Shown here: positions 1 through 9,056 of the stretch, piece after piece
Layout: every line of letters begins with the position of its first letter
Numbering within the stretch: position 1 is the stretch's first letter
Notes under the pieces: generated by a model
The model's database searches: none
Seen by the model: the letters and a program-made list of their open reading frames with translations, nothing else
What the model was told of the DNA's origin: nothing
From: Gemmobacter sp. 24YEA27
Lineage (GTDB): Bacteria > Pseudomonadota > Alphaproteobacteria > Rhodobacterales > Rhodobacteraceae
DNA: 64,000 nt
Reading direction: 5' to 3'
Assembly (NCBI RefSeq): GCF_030052995.1
Contig: NZ_JASJPW010000005.1
Coordinates: 1-64,000 of the forward strand
Translations under genes and position numbers: made by a program

Positions 1-650
1 TGCTGGTGGATGAGATCAACCGCGCCCCCCCCAAGGCCCAATCGGCGCTGCTGGAGGCCATGGGCGAGGGCCAGGTGACGACAGCGGGGGTCACCCGCCG
101 CCTGCCGGATACATTCATGGTGGTCGCCACGCAGAATTCGATCGAGCACGAGGGCACCTTCCCGCTCCCCGAGGCGCAGCTTGACCGCTTCCTGCTGCAT
201 CTGAACCTCGGATTGCCCGATGCCACCACCGAACGCGCCATCCTTGATCTCGTCGAGAGCGAGGCCAGAGAAGCGCCGCCGCCGCCTGCCGAAAAGCTGG
301 ACGGCGAAACGATTCGCGCCGCGCGGGCGGCTGTCGCAGACATCTTCCTTGCACCGGCGCTGAAGGATTTCATCGTCCGGCTGGTGGTGGCGACGCGGGA
401 AACAGCGGGGGGCCCGCTGGAGGGGCTGATCGAACATGCGGTCTCGCCGCGCGGCACGCTGGCACTGGCGGCAGGCGCGCGGGCGCGGGCGGCGCTGCTG
501 GGGCGCGACAACGCGCTGCCGGAAGATGTCGATGCGCTGGCGGCAGATACGCTTTCGCACCGGCTGATCCCCAGCTGGCGGGCGGTGTCCGAAGGCCTTG
601 GCCCCCGGGACCTTGTCGAGCGGTTGCTGGCCCATGTTCGTCCGTGGTGA
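1..650 (+). CDS. MoxR-family AAA+ ATPase, 5' end outside window
   Basis: The frame is open from base 1, so the N-terminal half, including Walker A, lies upstream. The visible part starts at Walker B (LVDEINRAP) and carries the MoxR sensor 1 region (VVATQNSIEHEGTFPLPEAQ) and the arginine-finger motif LDRF. MoxR ATPases act as chaperones with VWA-domain partners. In methylotrophs the homologue MxaR begins the mxaRSACKLD set needed for methanol dehydrogenase metal loading (family knowledge). Here it is followed directly by DUF58 and VWA genes, so the same role for XoxF is an inference. Confidence 0.93.
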   Translation, partial: LVDEINRAPPKAQSALLEAMGEGQVTTAGVTRRLPDTFMVVATQNSIEHEGTFPLPEAQLDRFLLHLNLGLPDATTERAILDLVESEAREAPPPPAEKLDGETIRAARAAVADIFLAPALKDFIVRLVVATRETAGGPLEGLIEHAVSPRGTLALAAGARARAALLGRDNALPEDVDALAADTLSHRLIPSWRAVSEGLGPRDLVERLLAHVRPW

Positions 651-1517
651 TCCCCCCGCGCCAGCGCTGCTGCCGATCCCGCAGGGCTCAGCGCCGGACG
701 GCTGATGGCGCTGGAACCGCTGGCCGCGAAAGAGCTGCGCGATGCGGTGAGCCTCGCCGAACGGCCGGGCAATACCGCCACCCGCCGCCGGGGCAATGGC
801 CATGAAATCCGCGAATTGCGCCCTTTGCCGAGGGCGACGATCCGCGCCATATCGATGCCGCCGCCACTGCAAGAACCGGTGCGCCGCAGCTGCGCAGCTT
901 TCATGAGGATCGCGAGTATAATCTGATGCTGCTTGCGGATTTCCGGCGTCCGATGCTCTGGGGAACCCGGGGCCGGCTGCGCTCGGTCGCGGCAGCAGAG
1001 GCGCTGATGCTGGCCGGGTGGAAGGCTATTCTGGCGGGTGGCGCGGTCGGGCAGCCGTGCTGACCGATGACGGGCCCCAGATCCGGCTGCCCCGCCCGCG
1101 GCATCGCGGCATGGCAGGGGTGGCGGCATGCCTCGCCGATGCCCATGCCGCAGCGCTGGAGAGGGCCGGCCAGAGCAAAGGGAAAGCCTGGCGCTGGCCC
1201 CCGCGCTCGCGCAACTGGCCCGCCAGGTGCCTCGCGGCGCCGGCATCCTGCTTGCAACCGGCCTGGATCTTCCGGGTGAGGGGTTTGACGCCGCCCTTGC
1301 CACCTTGCGCGCGCGCGGCCCGTTGCAGCTTTTGCTGATCGAAGACGCGGCAGAGACCGCGCCGCCGGCCATGGCAATGCCCTGTATCACCCAGGCCGGT
1401 GAGTCCGGACATCTGCGCCTTGATCCGCTGCCGGCGGAACGGGATGCGCGGGCCGCGCGCTACCAGGTGCCGGGCCAGGCCGTGCGCCGGATTTCCACTG
1501 CCGGATCATCGCCATGA
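634..1517 (+). pseudogene. DUF58 protein (MxaS-like), reading frame broken
   Basis: An ATG at 634 overlaps the end of the MoxR gene. The frame stops after 24 codons, but homology-like sequence continues by switching frames: GNGHEIREL, then FAEGDDPRHID, then FHEDREYNLMLLADFRRPM. These match the DUF58 core (RxYxxGDDxRxIDW ... hEDR). The C-terminal part ends at 1517, overlapping the next ATG. DUF58 proteins are the usual partner between MoxR and VWA genes. At least three frame changes are needed, so this is either a true pseudogene or, in line with the rest of the window, several sequencing indels. Confidence 0.8.
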
Positions 1518-1873
1518 ATGACGATCTGCTGCACAGCCTGCATCCGCCGCGTCTGCCTGAGGCCTTTGCCGCCCCTGGCGCGGGGGATTTGCTGGCGGGT
1601 TTTGGCCTGGGCCTGATCCTCGCCGCGCTGATCCTGACGCTGGCCATGCCCTTGCTGCGCCGCCGCCCGGCAGTGCCACGCATGCGCGCGAGGCTCGCCG
1701 CGGCGGCGGCTCTGCCCGAGGCGGAACGCAGCCTTGCCCTCGCCCGGATTGCAACCGCAACGGGACGCCCGATCCCCGAGGATCTGCGCCAGGACCTCTA
1801 TTCCCGCAAAGGCGCCGATCCTGGCCGACTGGAGGCGCTGATCCGGCAACGCAGGCGGCGGGCCGCCCCGTGA
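1514..1873 (+). CDS. Small membrane protein of MoxR/VWA operon (DUF4381-like)
   Basis: A 119-residue protein with one strong transmembrane segment at about residues 27-47 (LAGFGLGLILAALILTLAM), then an arginine-rich cytosolic helical tail. Start ATG overlaps the preceding stop and its own stop overlaps the next start (GTGA), so it is translationally coupled. Its size, single membrane helix and place between DUF58 and the first VWA gene resemble DUF4381 proteins of MoxR-Bat operons. The assignment rests mostly on position. Confidence 0.7.
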   Translation: MNDDLLHSLHPPRLPEAFAAPGAGDLLAGFGLGLILAALILTLAMPLLRRRPAVPRMRARLAAAAALPEAERSLALARIATATGRPIPEDLRQDLYSRKGADPGRLEALIRQRRRRAAP

Positions 1874-2811
1874 TCACATTCGCCACGCCACTCGCCCTAT
1901 TGTTGCTGCCCTTGCCGCTGCTGGCGCGGCTCTTGCCGGTGCAAAGCGGCGGTGGTCAGGTGATGGAACTGCCCGAAGGCATCGCCGCTGTTGCCCGCCC
2001 GGCCGAGGCACCGGACCATCGCCGGTCGTTTTTGCTGCTGGCGCTGATCTGGGCCAGCCTCTGCCTTGCGCTGGCCGGGCCGGAACGGGTTGTGCTGATG
2101 CCCGATCAAAGCGCCTCTGGCCGCGATATGATGATCGCGCTGGATATGTCGGGCAGTATGGCGACGCCCGATTTTGCCCTGGACGGCGCCACGGTCACCC
2201 GGCTTGAGGCGGTGAAACAGGTGGCGAAATCTTTCATCGCGGCGCGCAGCGGCGACCGGATTGGCCTCGTGGTCTTTGCCGACCGCGCCTATGTCGCAGC
2301 CCCCCTTACCTATGATCTGAAAGCGGTCAGCCGGGCGCTGGATGAGGCAGAGATCGGGCTGACCGGGCGCTCGACCGCGATTTCCGAAGGGCTGGGCCTT
2401 GCGCTCAAACGCAGCCTTGCCGAGGCCTCGGATGCCAGGGTGATCGTGCTGCTCTCGGACGGGCGCGAGACGGGGGACCGCACAGATGCCCGCCTTGTCG
2501 CCGGCCTTGCGGCAAAGGTCGGGGTGCGGATCCACACCGTCGCCCTTGGACCCGAGGATCTGGAGACCCGGCCCGCCGCCCGCGACGCGGTGGATGTGGC
2601 GATGCTGCGCGCCATTGCGCAAGAGGCCGGCGGCGAGACCTTCCGCGTGCGCACGACCGCCGATCTGCAGGCGATGGCCGGGGCGCTTGACCGGCTGGAG
2701 CCCAACCCCACAAAGCGCCCGCCGGTCGAAGTGCCGCATCCGGTCTGGACCTGGCCCGCCGCGCTGGCGCTGTTCCTTACGCTCGTCGCTGGCTGGAGGC
2801 GATGGGGATGA
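1870..2811 (+). CDS. VWA-domain membrane protein (BatA/MxaC-like)
   Basis: 313 residues: membrane helices near the N-terminus (about 4-20 and 55-72), a VWA domain with intact MIDAS motif (LDMSGSM at about residues 92-98), a later conserved Asp (VVLLSDGRETGD), and a final C-terminal helix. The MIDAS site binds a divalent metal. In methylotrophs the VWA proteins MxaC and MxaL of this operon type are needed for metal insertion into methanol dehydrogenase (family knowledge). GTG start overlapping the previous stop. Confidence 0.85.
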   Translation: MITFATPLALLLLPLPLLARLLPVQSGGGQVMELPEGIAAVARPAEAPDHRRSFLLLALIWASLCLALAGPERVVLMPDQSASGRDMMIALDMSGSMATPDFALDGATVTRLEAVKQVAKSFIAARSGDRIGLVVFADRAYVAAPLTYDLKAVSRALDEAEIGLTGRSTAISEGLGLALKRSLAEASDARVIVLLSDGRETGDRTDARLVAGLAAKVGVRIHTVALGPEDLETRPAARDAVDVAMLRAIAQEAGGETFRVRTTADLQAMAGALDRLEPNPTKRPPVEVPHPVWTWPAALALFLTLVAGWRRWG

Positions 2812-3737
2812 GCGGCTTTCTGCTGTTGCGGCCCGCCTGGCTGCTGGCTCTGATCCCGGTGCTTGCGCTGGCAGTCTTCGCGCTGCGGCGCAACCGGCAC
2901 GGGGCCTGGACGGCTGTCACCGATCCGGCGCTGATCCCGGTGCTCCTGCACCTGGGCTGGCTGCGCAACAGTGCCGGAACCCGGGTCATGCTCTTGCCCT
3001 TCATTGCTGCCGGGGCGACGGCCCTGGCGCTGTCGGGCCCTGCGGTGCCCCAGGCCGGCAGAACCGAATTGCGCGCGCTGGATCCGCTGGTTCTGATGCT
3101 GGACCTCTCGCCCTCGGTGGTCTCAGAGGCGCGAAGCCTGTCAGACCTCCAGGCGGCCGCAGCCGGGCTGATCACCGCGGCGGCGGCGCGCCCTGTTGGG
3201 ATGATGCTTTACACCGCCGATGCCTGGCTTGCCTCGGCGCCCACCACCGACAGCGATACCCTCCTCAGCCTGATCGGTGTTTTAGACCGCGAAACCGCGC
3301 CGATTGCCGGCAGCCGTCCCGATATCGCGCTGGCCATGGCGCGCGATCTGTTTTCGACGGCGGATGGAGAGGGGCACAGCCTGCCGGGCGGTGTCGATCT
3401 GGTGCTTGTCACCGATGGCGGTGGCAGCGGCCCGCGCGCCACCGAGGAGGCCGCGCGCCTCGCCAGCGATGGCGCCAGGGTCTGGGGGCTGGCCCTGACC
3501 CCTGCCGCTGCCGCTCCGGCTCAGGATGCGGCGGGCCTTGCAGCCATTGCCCGGGCGGGTGGCGGTCAGAGCTATGCATTTGCGGATATCTCGGGTCTTT
3601 CCACCGCGATCACCCGCGCCCGCAGCGCGAAACTGGCGCGCGAAGATGTCGCCGGCGCCGGGATGCGCGATCTCGGGCCATGGCTGCTGGTGCTGGCACT
3701 GGCATGCCTGTTCCCGCTGTTCCTGAGGTGGCGCTGA
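2808..3737 (+). CDS. VWA-domain membrane protein (BatB/MxaL-like)
   Basis: Second VWA protein, about 309 residues. ATG at 2808 forms an ATGA overlap with the upstream stop; an in-frame ATG at 2802 is also possible. N-terminal helices, a VWA core with DxSxS (LDLSPSVVS), and a C-terminal membrane helix just before the stop (LLVLALACLFPLFL). Two consecutive VWA proteins between DUF58 and TPR genes is the classic Bat arrangement. Likely works with the upstream VWA protein and the MoxR ATPase. Confidence 0.83.
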   Translation: MSGFLLLRPAWLLALIPVLALAVFALRRNRHGAWTAVTDPALIPVLLHLGWLRNSAGTRVMLLPFIAAGATALALSGPAVPQAGRTELRALDPLVLMLDLSPSVVSEARSLSDLQAAAAGLITAAAARPVGMMLYTADAWLASAPTTDSDTLLSLIGVLDRETAPIAGSRPDIALAMARDLFSTADGEGHSLPGGVDLVLVTDGGGSGPRATEEAARLASDGARVWGLALTPAAAAPAQDAAGLAAIARAGGGQSYAFADISGLSTAITRARSAKLAREDVAGAGMRDLGPWLLVLALACLFPLFLRWR

Positions 3738-4330
3738 TGCGGCTCGCCCTTCTCCTGTCCGGGCTTCTGGCCCTCGTGCTGGCGGGCAAGGCGCCGCTGG
3801 CAAAGCTTCTGATCCTCGCGGGTCTGCCTGCTTTCGCCGCCCCCCTGCTCGAAGATCCTGCGATCCGGGGTGTGGCGCTGTATCAGGCAGGGGAATACCA
3901 GGCGGCGGATGACGCCTTTCGCGCGGCGGGCCGGGTCTCGACCTATAACCGGGGCCTGTCGCTCGCGATGACCGGCGATCTGCCGCTGTCACTCGCCTAT
4001 TTCGATGCCGTCCTTTTCGCCAATCCCGCCGACAGTATCGCGCGCGAAAACCGCAATGCCGTCAATGCGCTGGTGCCGCCACATCTGGGCGAGGCCAATG
4101 CCGCCGGGCGGATCGCCGCGAAGGTGATTGCCAGCCCGACCGGCGTTCCCTTTGACGAGATCAAGCGACTTGGGAAACCGCTGGATGCCGGTGGCCGGGT
4201 CGCGGATGGCACCTGGCTTGAAAGCATCCAGGATGATCCCGGCGAATTTCTGCGCCTGCGGCTCGAGGCCGAACATCTGCGGCGCCTCTCGATGGGGCTG
4301 ACCGCGCCGGATCAGGGGGACCCATGGTAA
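3737..4330 (+). CDS. TPR-like membrane protein of MoxR/VWA operon (BatC/MxaK position)
   Basis: 197 residues with N-terminal hydrophobic segments (LLSGLLALVLAGKAPL), then TPR-like helices: GVALYQAGEYQAADDAFRAA and YNRGLSLAMTGDLPLSLAYFDAVL. ATG overlaps the previous stop (TGATG), and the end overlaps the next gene by 7 nt. TPR proteins in this position probably scaffold the VWA pair. Specific equivalence to MxaK is not certain. Confidence 0.72.
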   Translation: MRLALLLSGLLALVLAGKAPLAKLLILAGLPAFAAPLLEDPAIRGVALYQAGEYQAADDAFRAAGRVSTYNRGLSLAMTGDLPLSLAYFDAVLFANPADSIARENRNAVNALVPPHLGEANAAGRIAAKVIASPTGVPFDEIKRLGKPLDAGGRVADGTWLESIQDDPGEFLRLRLEAEHLRRLSMGLTAPDQGDPW

Positions 4331-5463
4331 GGCTGCTGACCCTGATCCTCGCGCTGCTGGTGCTCCCCCTCGCGGCAGGCGCCGAGGCCGGTCTGAAGCT
4401 GTCCATCCTGCGCGATGGCAACGGCCCGCAACCGGTGGTGGGAGAGATGATCCCGGTCATCATCCGCGCTGTTTACGACTACAAGATCGCCAATGAAAAG
4501 CTGGAGATCACCCCCAGCACGGCGTTCGACTGGATCCAGACCCATCCCGATGACTGGCATGAGGAGCGTATCGACGGCCTGCCGAAGATCGTGATGGAGC
4601 GCAGGCTGGCGCTCTGGCCAAAGCGGGCGGGGCCTTTGCAATTCGGCCCGGTGCGCCATCAGCTGACCATCATCAACAAGCAAAGCCAGCGTGAGGATGC
4701 ACTGGTCGTGGCGCCGCCGCTGATGCTCTCGGTGGGAGAGTTCCCGGCGCTGAAAGGCTGGCATTTCGCAGCGTCAGAGATTGACCTGACCGAAGAGCTG
4801 TCCACTGACCCCGCGCATCTTGCCGATGGAGAGACCGTGACCCGGGTGATCCGGCTGCGGGTGGTTGATGCGCTGCCCGAACAGATCCCGCCCCGGCCCG
4901 TCGTGTCAGAAAACTGGCTGATCACCTTTGCCGCCCCGACAAGGCGTGAACTGATCCGCACCGAGACCGGGCCCGAGACCGAGGTGATCTGGTCCTGGCA
5001 ATTCCGCCCCCATACCGGCGAGCCGGGCGTGCTGGAACCGGTGAAGATCCCCTGGTTCAACACCCGGTCGCGCCGGATCGAGACGGTCGAAATTCCCGCG
5101 CTCACCATCGGCTATGCCAGTTTCTACACCGGCCAGGTGCCGCGCGGGCAGATCGGGACCGGACAGGCGCTGGCGCTGGCTGCTATGGTGGCGCTTGGCC
5201 TTGCCCTGGGCTCTGGCCTTGCCGCCTGGCGGCTGCGCCCGGATCGGAGCGGTCAGGCGCTGCGCCGGCTCCGGGCGCGCTACGCGCCGCTGGCGCTGAT
5301 CCGGCGCTGGCAGGCCTGGCGCAAAGGCGATCTTCTGACCCTGCGCCGCCTGCTGGGCGAGGCAGGCGCTGCGCCGGAAAGGCTCGCCCGGCTCGACTCG
5401 CAGATCTATGGCCGGCCGCCACAACCACCGGCTTCTGCGACCCCGCCTCACACCTTTGGCTGA
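4324..5463 (+). CDS. BatD-like exported protein
   Basis: 379 residues: signal peptide (LLTLILALLVLPLAAGAEA), a long periplasmic beta-rich region (about 20-280), one membrane helix at about 283-303 (ALALAAMVALGLALGSGLAAW), and a basic cytosolic tail. This is the layout of BatD proteins, the last member of MoxR-Bat operons. The operon ends here, with 69 bp before the next start. Confidence 0.7.
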   Translation: MVRLLTLILALLVLPLAAGAEAGLKLSILRDGNGPQPVVGEMIPVIIRAVYDYKIANEKLEITPSTAFDWIQTHPDDWHEERIDGLPKIVMERRLALWPKRAGPLQFGPVRHQLTIINKQSQREDALVVAPPLMLSVGEFPALKGWHFAASEIDLTEELSTDPAHLADGETVTRVIRLRVVDALPEQIPPRPVVSENWLITFAAPTRRELIRTETGPETEVIWSWQFRPHTGEPGVLEPVKIPWFNTRSRRIETVEIPALTIGYASFYTGQVPRGQIGTGQALALAAMVALGLALGSGLAAWRLRPDRSGQALRRLRARYAPLALIRRWQAWRKGDLLTLRRLLGEAGAAPERLARLDSQIYGRPPQPPASATPPHTFG

Positions 5464-5532
5464 ATTGTCGCCAGCCGGGCCGCGTTCAATAGTGCAGATA
5501 ACAAGGCCGCTGTGGCCGGGGAGGAACATATC

Positions 5533-6114
5533 GTGACCTATGAGAATGTGAAAATCCATCCTGCGGTGGATGGCGGCGTGAAAAAGGGATCTGCCGGCTT
5601 CGGCGGCGGCACCCTGCATTGCAATTGTGCCAGCGACCGGGTCGAGGTGAAGGTCTCAGCGCAGACCGCGCATAACCATGTCTGCGGCTGCACCAAATGC
5701 TGGAAACCCGATGGTTCGGTCTTCGCACAGATCGCGGTTGTCGGGCGCGACGCGGTCAGCGTCACCGCCAATGAGGGCAAGCTGAAGATCGTCAATGCGG
5801 CCGCGCCGATCCAGCGCCACGCCTGCACCGGCTGCGGCACGCATATGTATGGCCGGATCGAGAATAAGGAACACCCGTTCTACGGTCTCGATTTCGTGCA
5901 TACCGAGCTTTCGGATCAGTCGGGCTGGTCAGAACCGCAATTCGCGGCCTTTGTTTCCTCGGTGATCGAATCCGGTGTGGATCCGTCGCGGATGGACGGC
6001 ATCCGGGGCCGGCTGCGCGAACTCGGGCTGGAACCCTATGACGCGCTGTCGCCGCCGCTGATGGACGCGATCGCCACCCATGCCGCGAAGAAATCCGGCG
6101 CTCTTCCCGCCTGA
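5533..6114 (+). CDS. gfa: S-(hydroxymethyl)glutathione synthase
   Basis: 193 residues. Formaldehyde-activating enzyme that accelerates condensation of formaldehyde with glutathione. Zinc-binding cysteines typical of Gfa are visible: CNC (near residue 30), CGCTKC (near 53) and CTGC (near 98). The GTG at 5533 is chosen because GGGGAGG sits about 7 nt upstream; an upstream GTG at 5512 is in frame but lacks such a site. It is followed by flhA and fghA, completing the glutathione-linked formaldehyde pathway as in Paracoccus. Confidence 0.95.
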   Translation: MTYENVKIHPAVDGGVKKGSAGFGGGTLHCNCASDRVEVKVSAQTAHNHVCGCTKCWKPDGSVFAQIAVVGRDAVSVTANEGKLKIVNAAAPIQRHACTGCGTHMYGRIENKEHPFYGLDFVHTELSDQSGWSEPQFAAFVSSVIESGVDPSRMDGIRGRLRELGLEPYDALSPPLMDAIATHAAKKSGALPA

Positions 6115-6243
6115 GCGGGACCCTCCTGTCCGGAGCAATGGAACACGCTTTCCGGACCGGGGATCTCAGCCCGAAACCCCGCCATGCCCCGGACCCGTCC
6201 GGCGGCATGGCGTCACAAAGACAGCATGTTAAGGACCTGACCC

Positions 6244-7374
6244 ATGCGTACCCGTGCCGCCGTCGCTCTTGCTGCAGGCAAACCGCTTGAAATCATGGAA
6301 GTGAACCTTGAAGGCCCGAAGCGGGGCGAGGTTCTGGTGGAGATCAAGGCCACGGGGCTTTGCCATACCGACGAATTCACCCGTTCCGGCGCGGATCCGG
6401 AGGGGATCTTCCCCTGTATCCTCGGCCATGAGGGGGCCGGGATCGTGATCGAGGTCGGCGAGGGCGTGACGACGCTGAAGCCCGGCGATCATGTGATCCC
6501 GCTTTACACGCCGGAATGCCGGGAATGCTATTCCTGCCTCTCGGGCAAGACCAATCTCTGCACCGCGATCCGCAATACCCAGGGCCAGGGGCTGATGCCC
6601 GATGGCACCACGCGGTTTTCGCTGCTCGATGGCACGCCGGTCTATCATTACATGGGCTGCTCGACCTTTGCGAACCATACGGTGATGCCGGAGATCGCGC
6701 TGGCCAAGGTCCGCGATGACGCGCCGTTCGACAAGATCTGCTATATCGGCTGCGGCGTGACCACCGGTATCGGCGCGGTGATCAATACCGCAGGCGTCGA
6801 GATCGGCTCGACCGCAGCGGTGTTTGGCCTTGGCGGTATCGGGCTGAACGTGATCCAGGGCCTCAGGATGGCCGGGGCCGATATGATCATCGGCGTCGAT
6901 CTGAATGACGATAAAGAGGAAATGGCGCGCAAATTCGGCATGACGCATTTCGTGAATCCGTCAAAAATCGAGGGCAGCGTGGTGCAGGAGATCGTCAATC
7001 TGACGAAGCGCGGCGCGGATCATCTCGGCGGTGTCGATTACTCGTTTGATGCGACCGGCAATGTCAAAGTGATGCGCGACGCGCTGGAATGCTCGCATCG
7101 CGGCTGGGGTGTGTCGGTGATCATCGGCGTGGCGCCGGCCGGGGCCGAGATCTCGACCCGGCCGTTCCAGCTGGTGACGGGGCGGGTCTGGAAAGGCACT
7201 GCCTTCGGCGGCGCGAAAGGCCGGCGGGATGTGCCGAAATTCGTCGACTGGTACATGGATGGCAAGATCGAGATCGACCCGATGATCACCCATCAGCTGA
7301 AGCTGGAAGAGATCAACCATGGTTTCGATCTGATGCATGAGGGCAAGTCGATCCGGGCGGTCGTGGTCTATTAA
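6244..7374 (+). CDS. flhA: S-(hydroxymethyl)glutathione dehydrogenase (class III alcohol dehydrogenase)
   Basis: 376 residues, full length for the family. Oxidises S-hydroxymethylglutathione to S-formylglutathione with NAD+. Visible: catalytic zinc residues ([14 protein letters not shown]), structural zinc four-cysteine lobe ([15 protein letters not shown]), Rossmann glycines ([10 protein letters not shown]), and the class III signature region. In Paracoccus the gene is called flhA (also adhI/frmA elsewhere); it is unrelated to flagellar FlhA. Essential for formaldehyde removal during growth on methanol. Confidence 0.97.
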   Translation: MRTRAAVALAAGKPLEIMEVNLEGPKRGEVLVEIKATGLCHTDEFTRSGADPEGIFPCILGHEGAGIVIEVGEGVTTLKPGDHVIPLYTPECRECYSCLSGKTNLCTAIRNTQGQGLMPDGTTRFSLLDGTPVYHYMGCSTFANHTVMPEIALAKVRDDAPFDKICYIGCGVTTGIGAVINTAGVEIGSTAAVFGLGGIGLNVIQGLRMAGADMIIGVDLNDDKEEMARKFGMTHFVNPSKIEGSVVQEIVNLTKRGADHLGGVDYSFDATGNVKVMRDALECSHRGWGVSVIIGVAPAGAEISTRPFQLVTGRVWKGTAFGGAKGRRDVPKFVDWYMDGKIEIDPMITHQLKLEEINHGFDLMHEGKSIRAVVVY

Positions 7375-7396
7375 GGACAACCTGCCAAAGACCGCC

Positions 7397-7424
7397 CGCC
7401 CTTTCGGGGGCGACGGCTTTTGGC
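7397..7424 (+). terminator. Weak hairpin after flhA
   Basis: CGCCC (7397-7401) and GGGCG (7408-7412) can pair across a 6-nt loop, followed by ACGGCTTTT. A weak intrinsic terminator or mRNA 3' processing stem between flhA and fghA. The stem is short, so partial read-through is likely. Confidence 0.35.
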
Positions 7425-7467
7425 GGGAATGTTGCAGATAAAAGGAAAGGGGCGGAGACAGAGCAGC

Positions 7468-8301
7468 ATGAAGACCATTTCAGAGAACGCCGCTTTTGCC
7501 GGCGTGCAGGGCGTTTATGCGCATGGCTCGGATGTCTGCGGCTGTGAGATGACCTTTGCCGTCTACCTGCCCCCGGCTGCCCGTATCCGGAAAGTGCCGG
7601 TGCTGTGGTTTCTCTCGGGTCTGACCTGCACCCATGAGAATGCCATGACCAAGGCCGGGGCGCAGAAATGGGCCGCCGATGCCGGTATCGCGCTGATCTT
7701 CCCCGATACCAGCCCGCGCGGCCCGGGGGTTGCCAATGACGAAGCCTATGATCTGGGCCAGGGTGCCGGCTTTTACGTCAATGCAACCGAAACACCCTGG
7801 TCTGCGCATTTCCGGATGTGGGACTATATCGTCCATGAGCTGCCGGCGCTGGTCTTCGACAGGTTTCCGCTTGATCGCGAACGCCAGGGCATCACCGGCC
7901 ATTCGATGGGCGGCCATGGTGCGCTGACCATCGCCATGACACATCCCGAGACCTATGCCTCGGTTTCGGCGCTGGCGCCGATCTCGAATCCGGTCGCAAG
8001 TGACTGGGGCAGGAAGCAGTTCACCGCCTATCTCGGGCCGGATGAGGCTGGCTGGGCCCGCCATGATGCCAGCATTCTGATGGCCGAGAGGGGCTTTCCC
8101 GGGCCGGTCATGATCGACCAGGGCGCGCGCGATCAGTTTCTGGATCTGCTGAAACCCGAGGCGCTGCTCGCTGCGGCCACGGCCCGGCGTCAGCCGCTCC
8201 GCTTCCGGCTGCTTGACAGTTATGACCACAGTTATTTCTTCGTATCCAGCGTGATGGAGGATCACATTCGCTTCCACGCGGAGCGGCTGGCCGAAGCCTG
8301 A
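7468..8301 (+). CDS. fghA: S-formylglutathione hydrolase
   Basis: 277 residues, the normal length. Hydrolyses S-formylglutathione to formate and glutathione. Alpha/beta hydrolase: nucleophile elbow GHSMGGHGA (Ser near residue 149), oxyanion region WFLSGLTCTHEN, catalytic Asp in MIDQGARDQFLD and His in DSYDHSYFF. The start at 7468 is preceded by GGCGGAGA; an in-frame upstream start at 7420 would add 16 residues not typical of the family. Confidence 0.95.
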   Translation: MKTISENAAFAGVQGVYAHGSDVCGCEMTFAVYLPPAARIRKVPVLWFLSGLTCTHENAMTKAGAQKWAADAGIALIFPDTSPRGPGVANDEAYDLGQGAGFYVNATETPWSAHFRMWDYIVHELPALVFDRFPLDRERQGITGHSMGGHGALTIAMTHPETYASVSALAPISNPVASDWGRKQFTAYLGPDEAGWARHDASILMAERGFPGPVMIDQGARDQFLDLLKPEALLAAATARRQPLRFRLLDSYDHSYFFVSSVMEDHIRFHAERLAEA

Positions 8302-8334
8302 CCCATGCTGACATCGTCCTGAGGAGGAGACCAA

Positions 8335-8805
8335 ATGTCCGTCACCCTGCGCGCCGCTCTGATGGCGGCATTGCTGCCCTGGCTGTCTCTGCCGGCATTT
8401 GCCGAAGGGGATCCGGCCAAGGGCGAGAAGTCTTTTAAGAAATGCATGGCCTGCCATACGGTGGCCGCAGATGGTCCCTCAAAGGCCGGGCCCAATCTGC
8501 ATGACGTTGTCGGCCGCAAGACCGGCACGCTGGAAGGATTTGCCTATTCGACGGTCATGCGCACAATGGGAGAAGAGGGCCATATCTGGACCCCGGAAGA
8601 GCTGGATCTCTTCCTTGAAAACCCGAAGAAAATGGCGCCGGGGACCAAGATGACCTTTGCCGGGCTGAAAAAGCCTGAGGAGCGGGCCGATGTGGTCGCC
8701 TATCTGATCAGCCTGCATCCTGACGGCGTCGCCGCCGGGACGGCCGGCGAGGCGGCACCCGGGGCCGCGCCTGAAGCCGCTCCTGAGACGGCTCCGGCCG
8801 AATAA
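8335..8805 (+). CDS. cycB: Cytochrome c553i, periplasmic class I c-type cytochrome
   Basis: 156 residues: signal peptide ([16 protein letters not shown]), one haem site CMACH near residue 40, and axial Met in PGTKMTF. The C-terminal tail is an Ala/Pro/Glu-rich repeat ([17 protein letters not shown]). In Paracoccus denitrificans cycB lies directly before xoxF and encodes cytochrome c553i; the gene order here is the same. Good AGGAGGAG ribosome binding site 8-15 nt upstream. Possible electron carrier in methanol oxidation. Confidence 0.9.
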   Translation: MSVTLRAALMAALLPWLSLPAFAEGDPAKGEKSFKKCMACHTVAADGPSKAGPNLHDVVGRKTGTLEGFAYSTVMRTMGEEGHIWTPEELDLFLENPKKMAPGTKMTFAGLKKPEERADVVAYLISLHPDGVAAGTAGEAAPGAAPEAAPETAPAE

Positions 8806-8840
8806 CCACCGCGGATTCGGCATCACGTTTTGACCAGAAA

Positions 8841-8866
8841 GGCCACATCCATGAACGGGTGTGGCC
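8841..8866 (+). terminator. Hairpin between cycB and xoxF
   Basis: GGCCACA (8841-8847) and TGTGGCC (8860-8866) form a perfect 7-bp stem with a 12-nt loop, 35 nt after the cycB stop. No clear U-run follows, so an mRNA-stabilising or attenuating hairpin is as likely as termination. Confidence 0.5.
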
Positions 8867-8964
8867 CATTCATTTCCGGCACCGCAGCAGAGGCCGATAT
8901 CGGCTCATACTTTGGTCGCAGGGGAGTGGCGGCCTCGTTGACAGAACGGATCTCAGGTCGCTTC

Positions 8965-8982
8965 ATAAGAAAGATATAAGAA
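8965..8982 (+). promoter_or_regulatory. Tandem ATAAGAA repeats upstream of xoxF
   Basis: ATAAGAA occurs at 8965-8971 and 8976-8982, start-to-start spacing 11 bp (one helical turn), about 75-90 bp before the xoxF start. The same heptamer occurs as a dyad in front of the FlhR-like regulator (19133-19156). Candidate activator binding site; no experimental support. Confidence 0.45.
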
Positions 8983-9056
8983 GCCACCGCCATATCCCCG
9001 GAGGAGATCGGGATAAGCGGGGAGTGCCAGCGAAACCGCGTTCCGGGAGGATGACC

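Noticed and set aside
2486..4330. Long plus-strand frame of 614 codons overlapping both VWA genes
   Set aside because: Only its last third (from 3737) is real. The first part is Arg/Pro/Cys-rich shadow sequence opposite in frame to the VWA coding frames.
8859..9056. In-frame 66-codon extension before xoxF
   Set aside because: Lacks a signal peptide start and overlaps the promoter-like region; the ATG at 9057 has a good ribosome site and gives a normal signal peptide.
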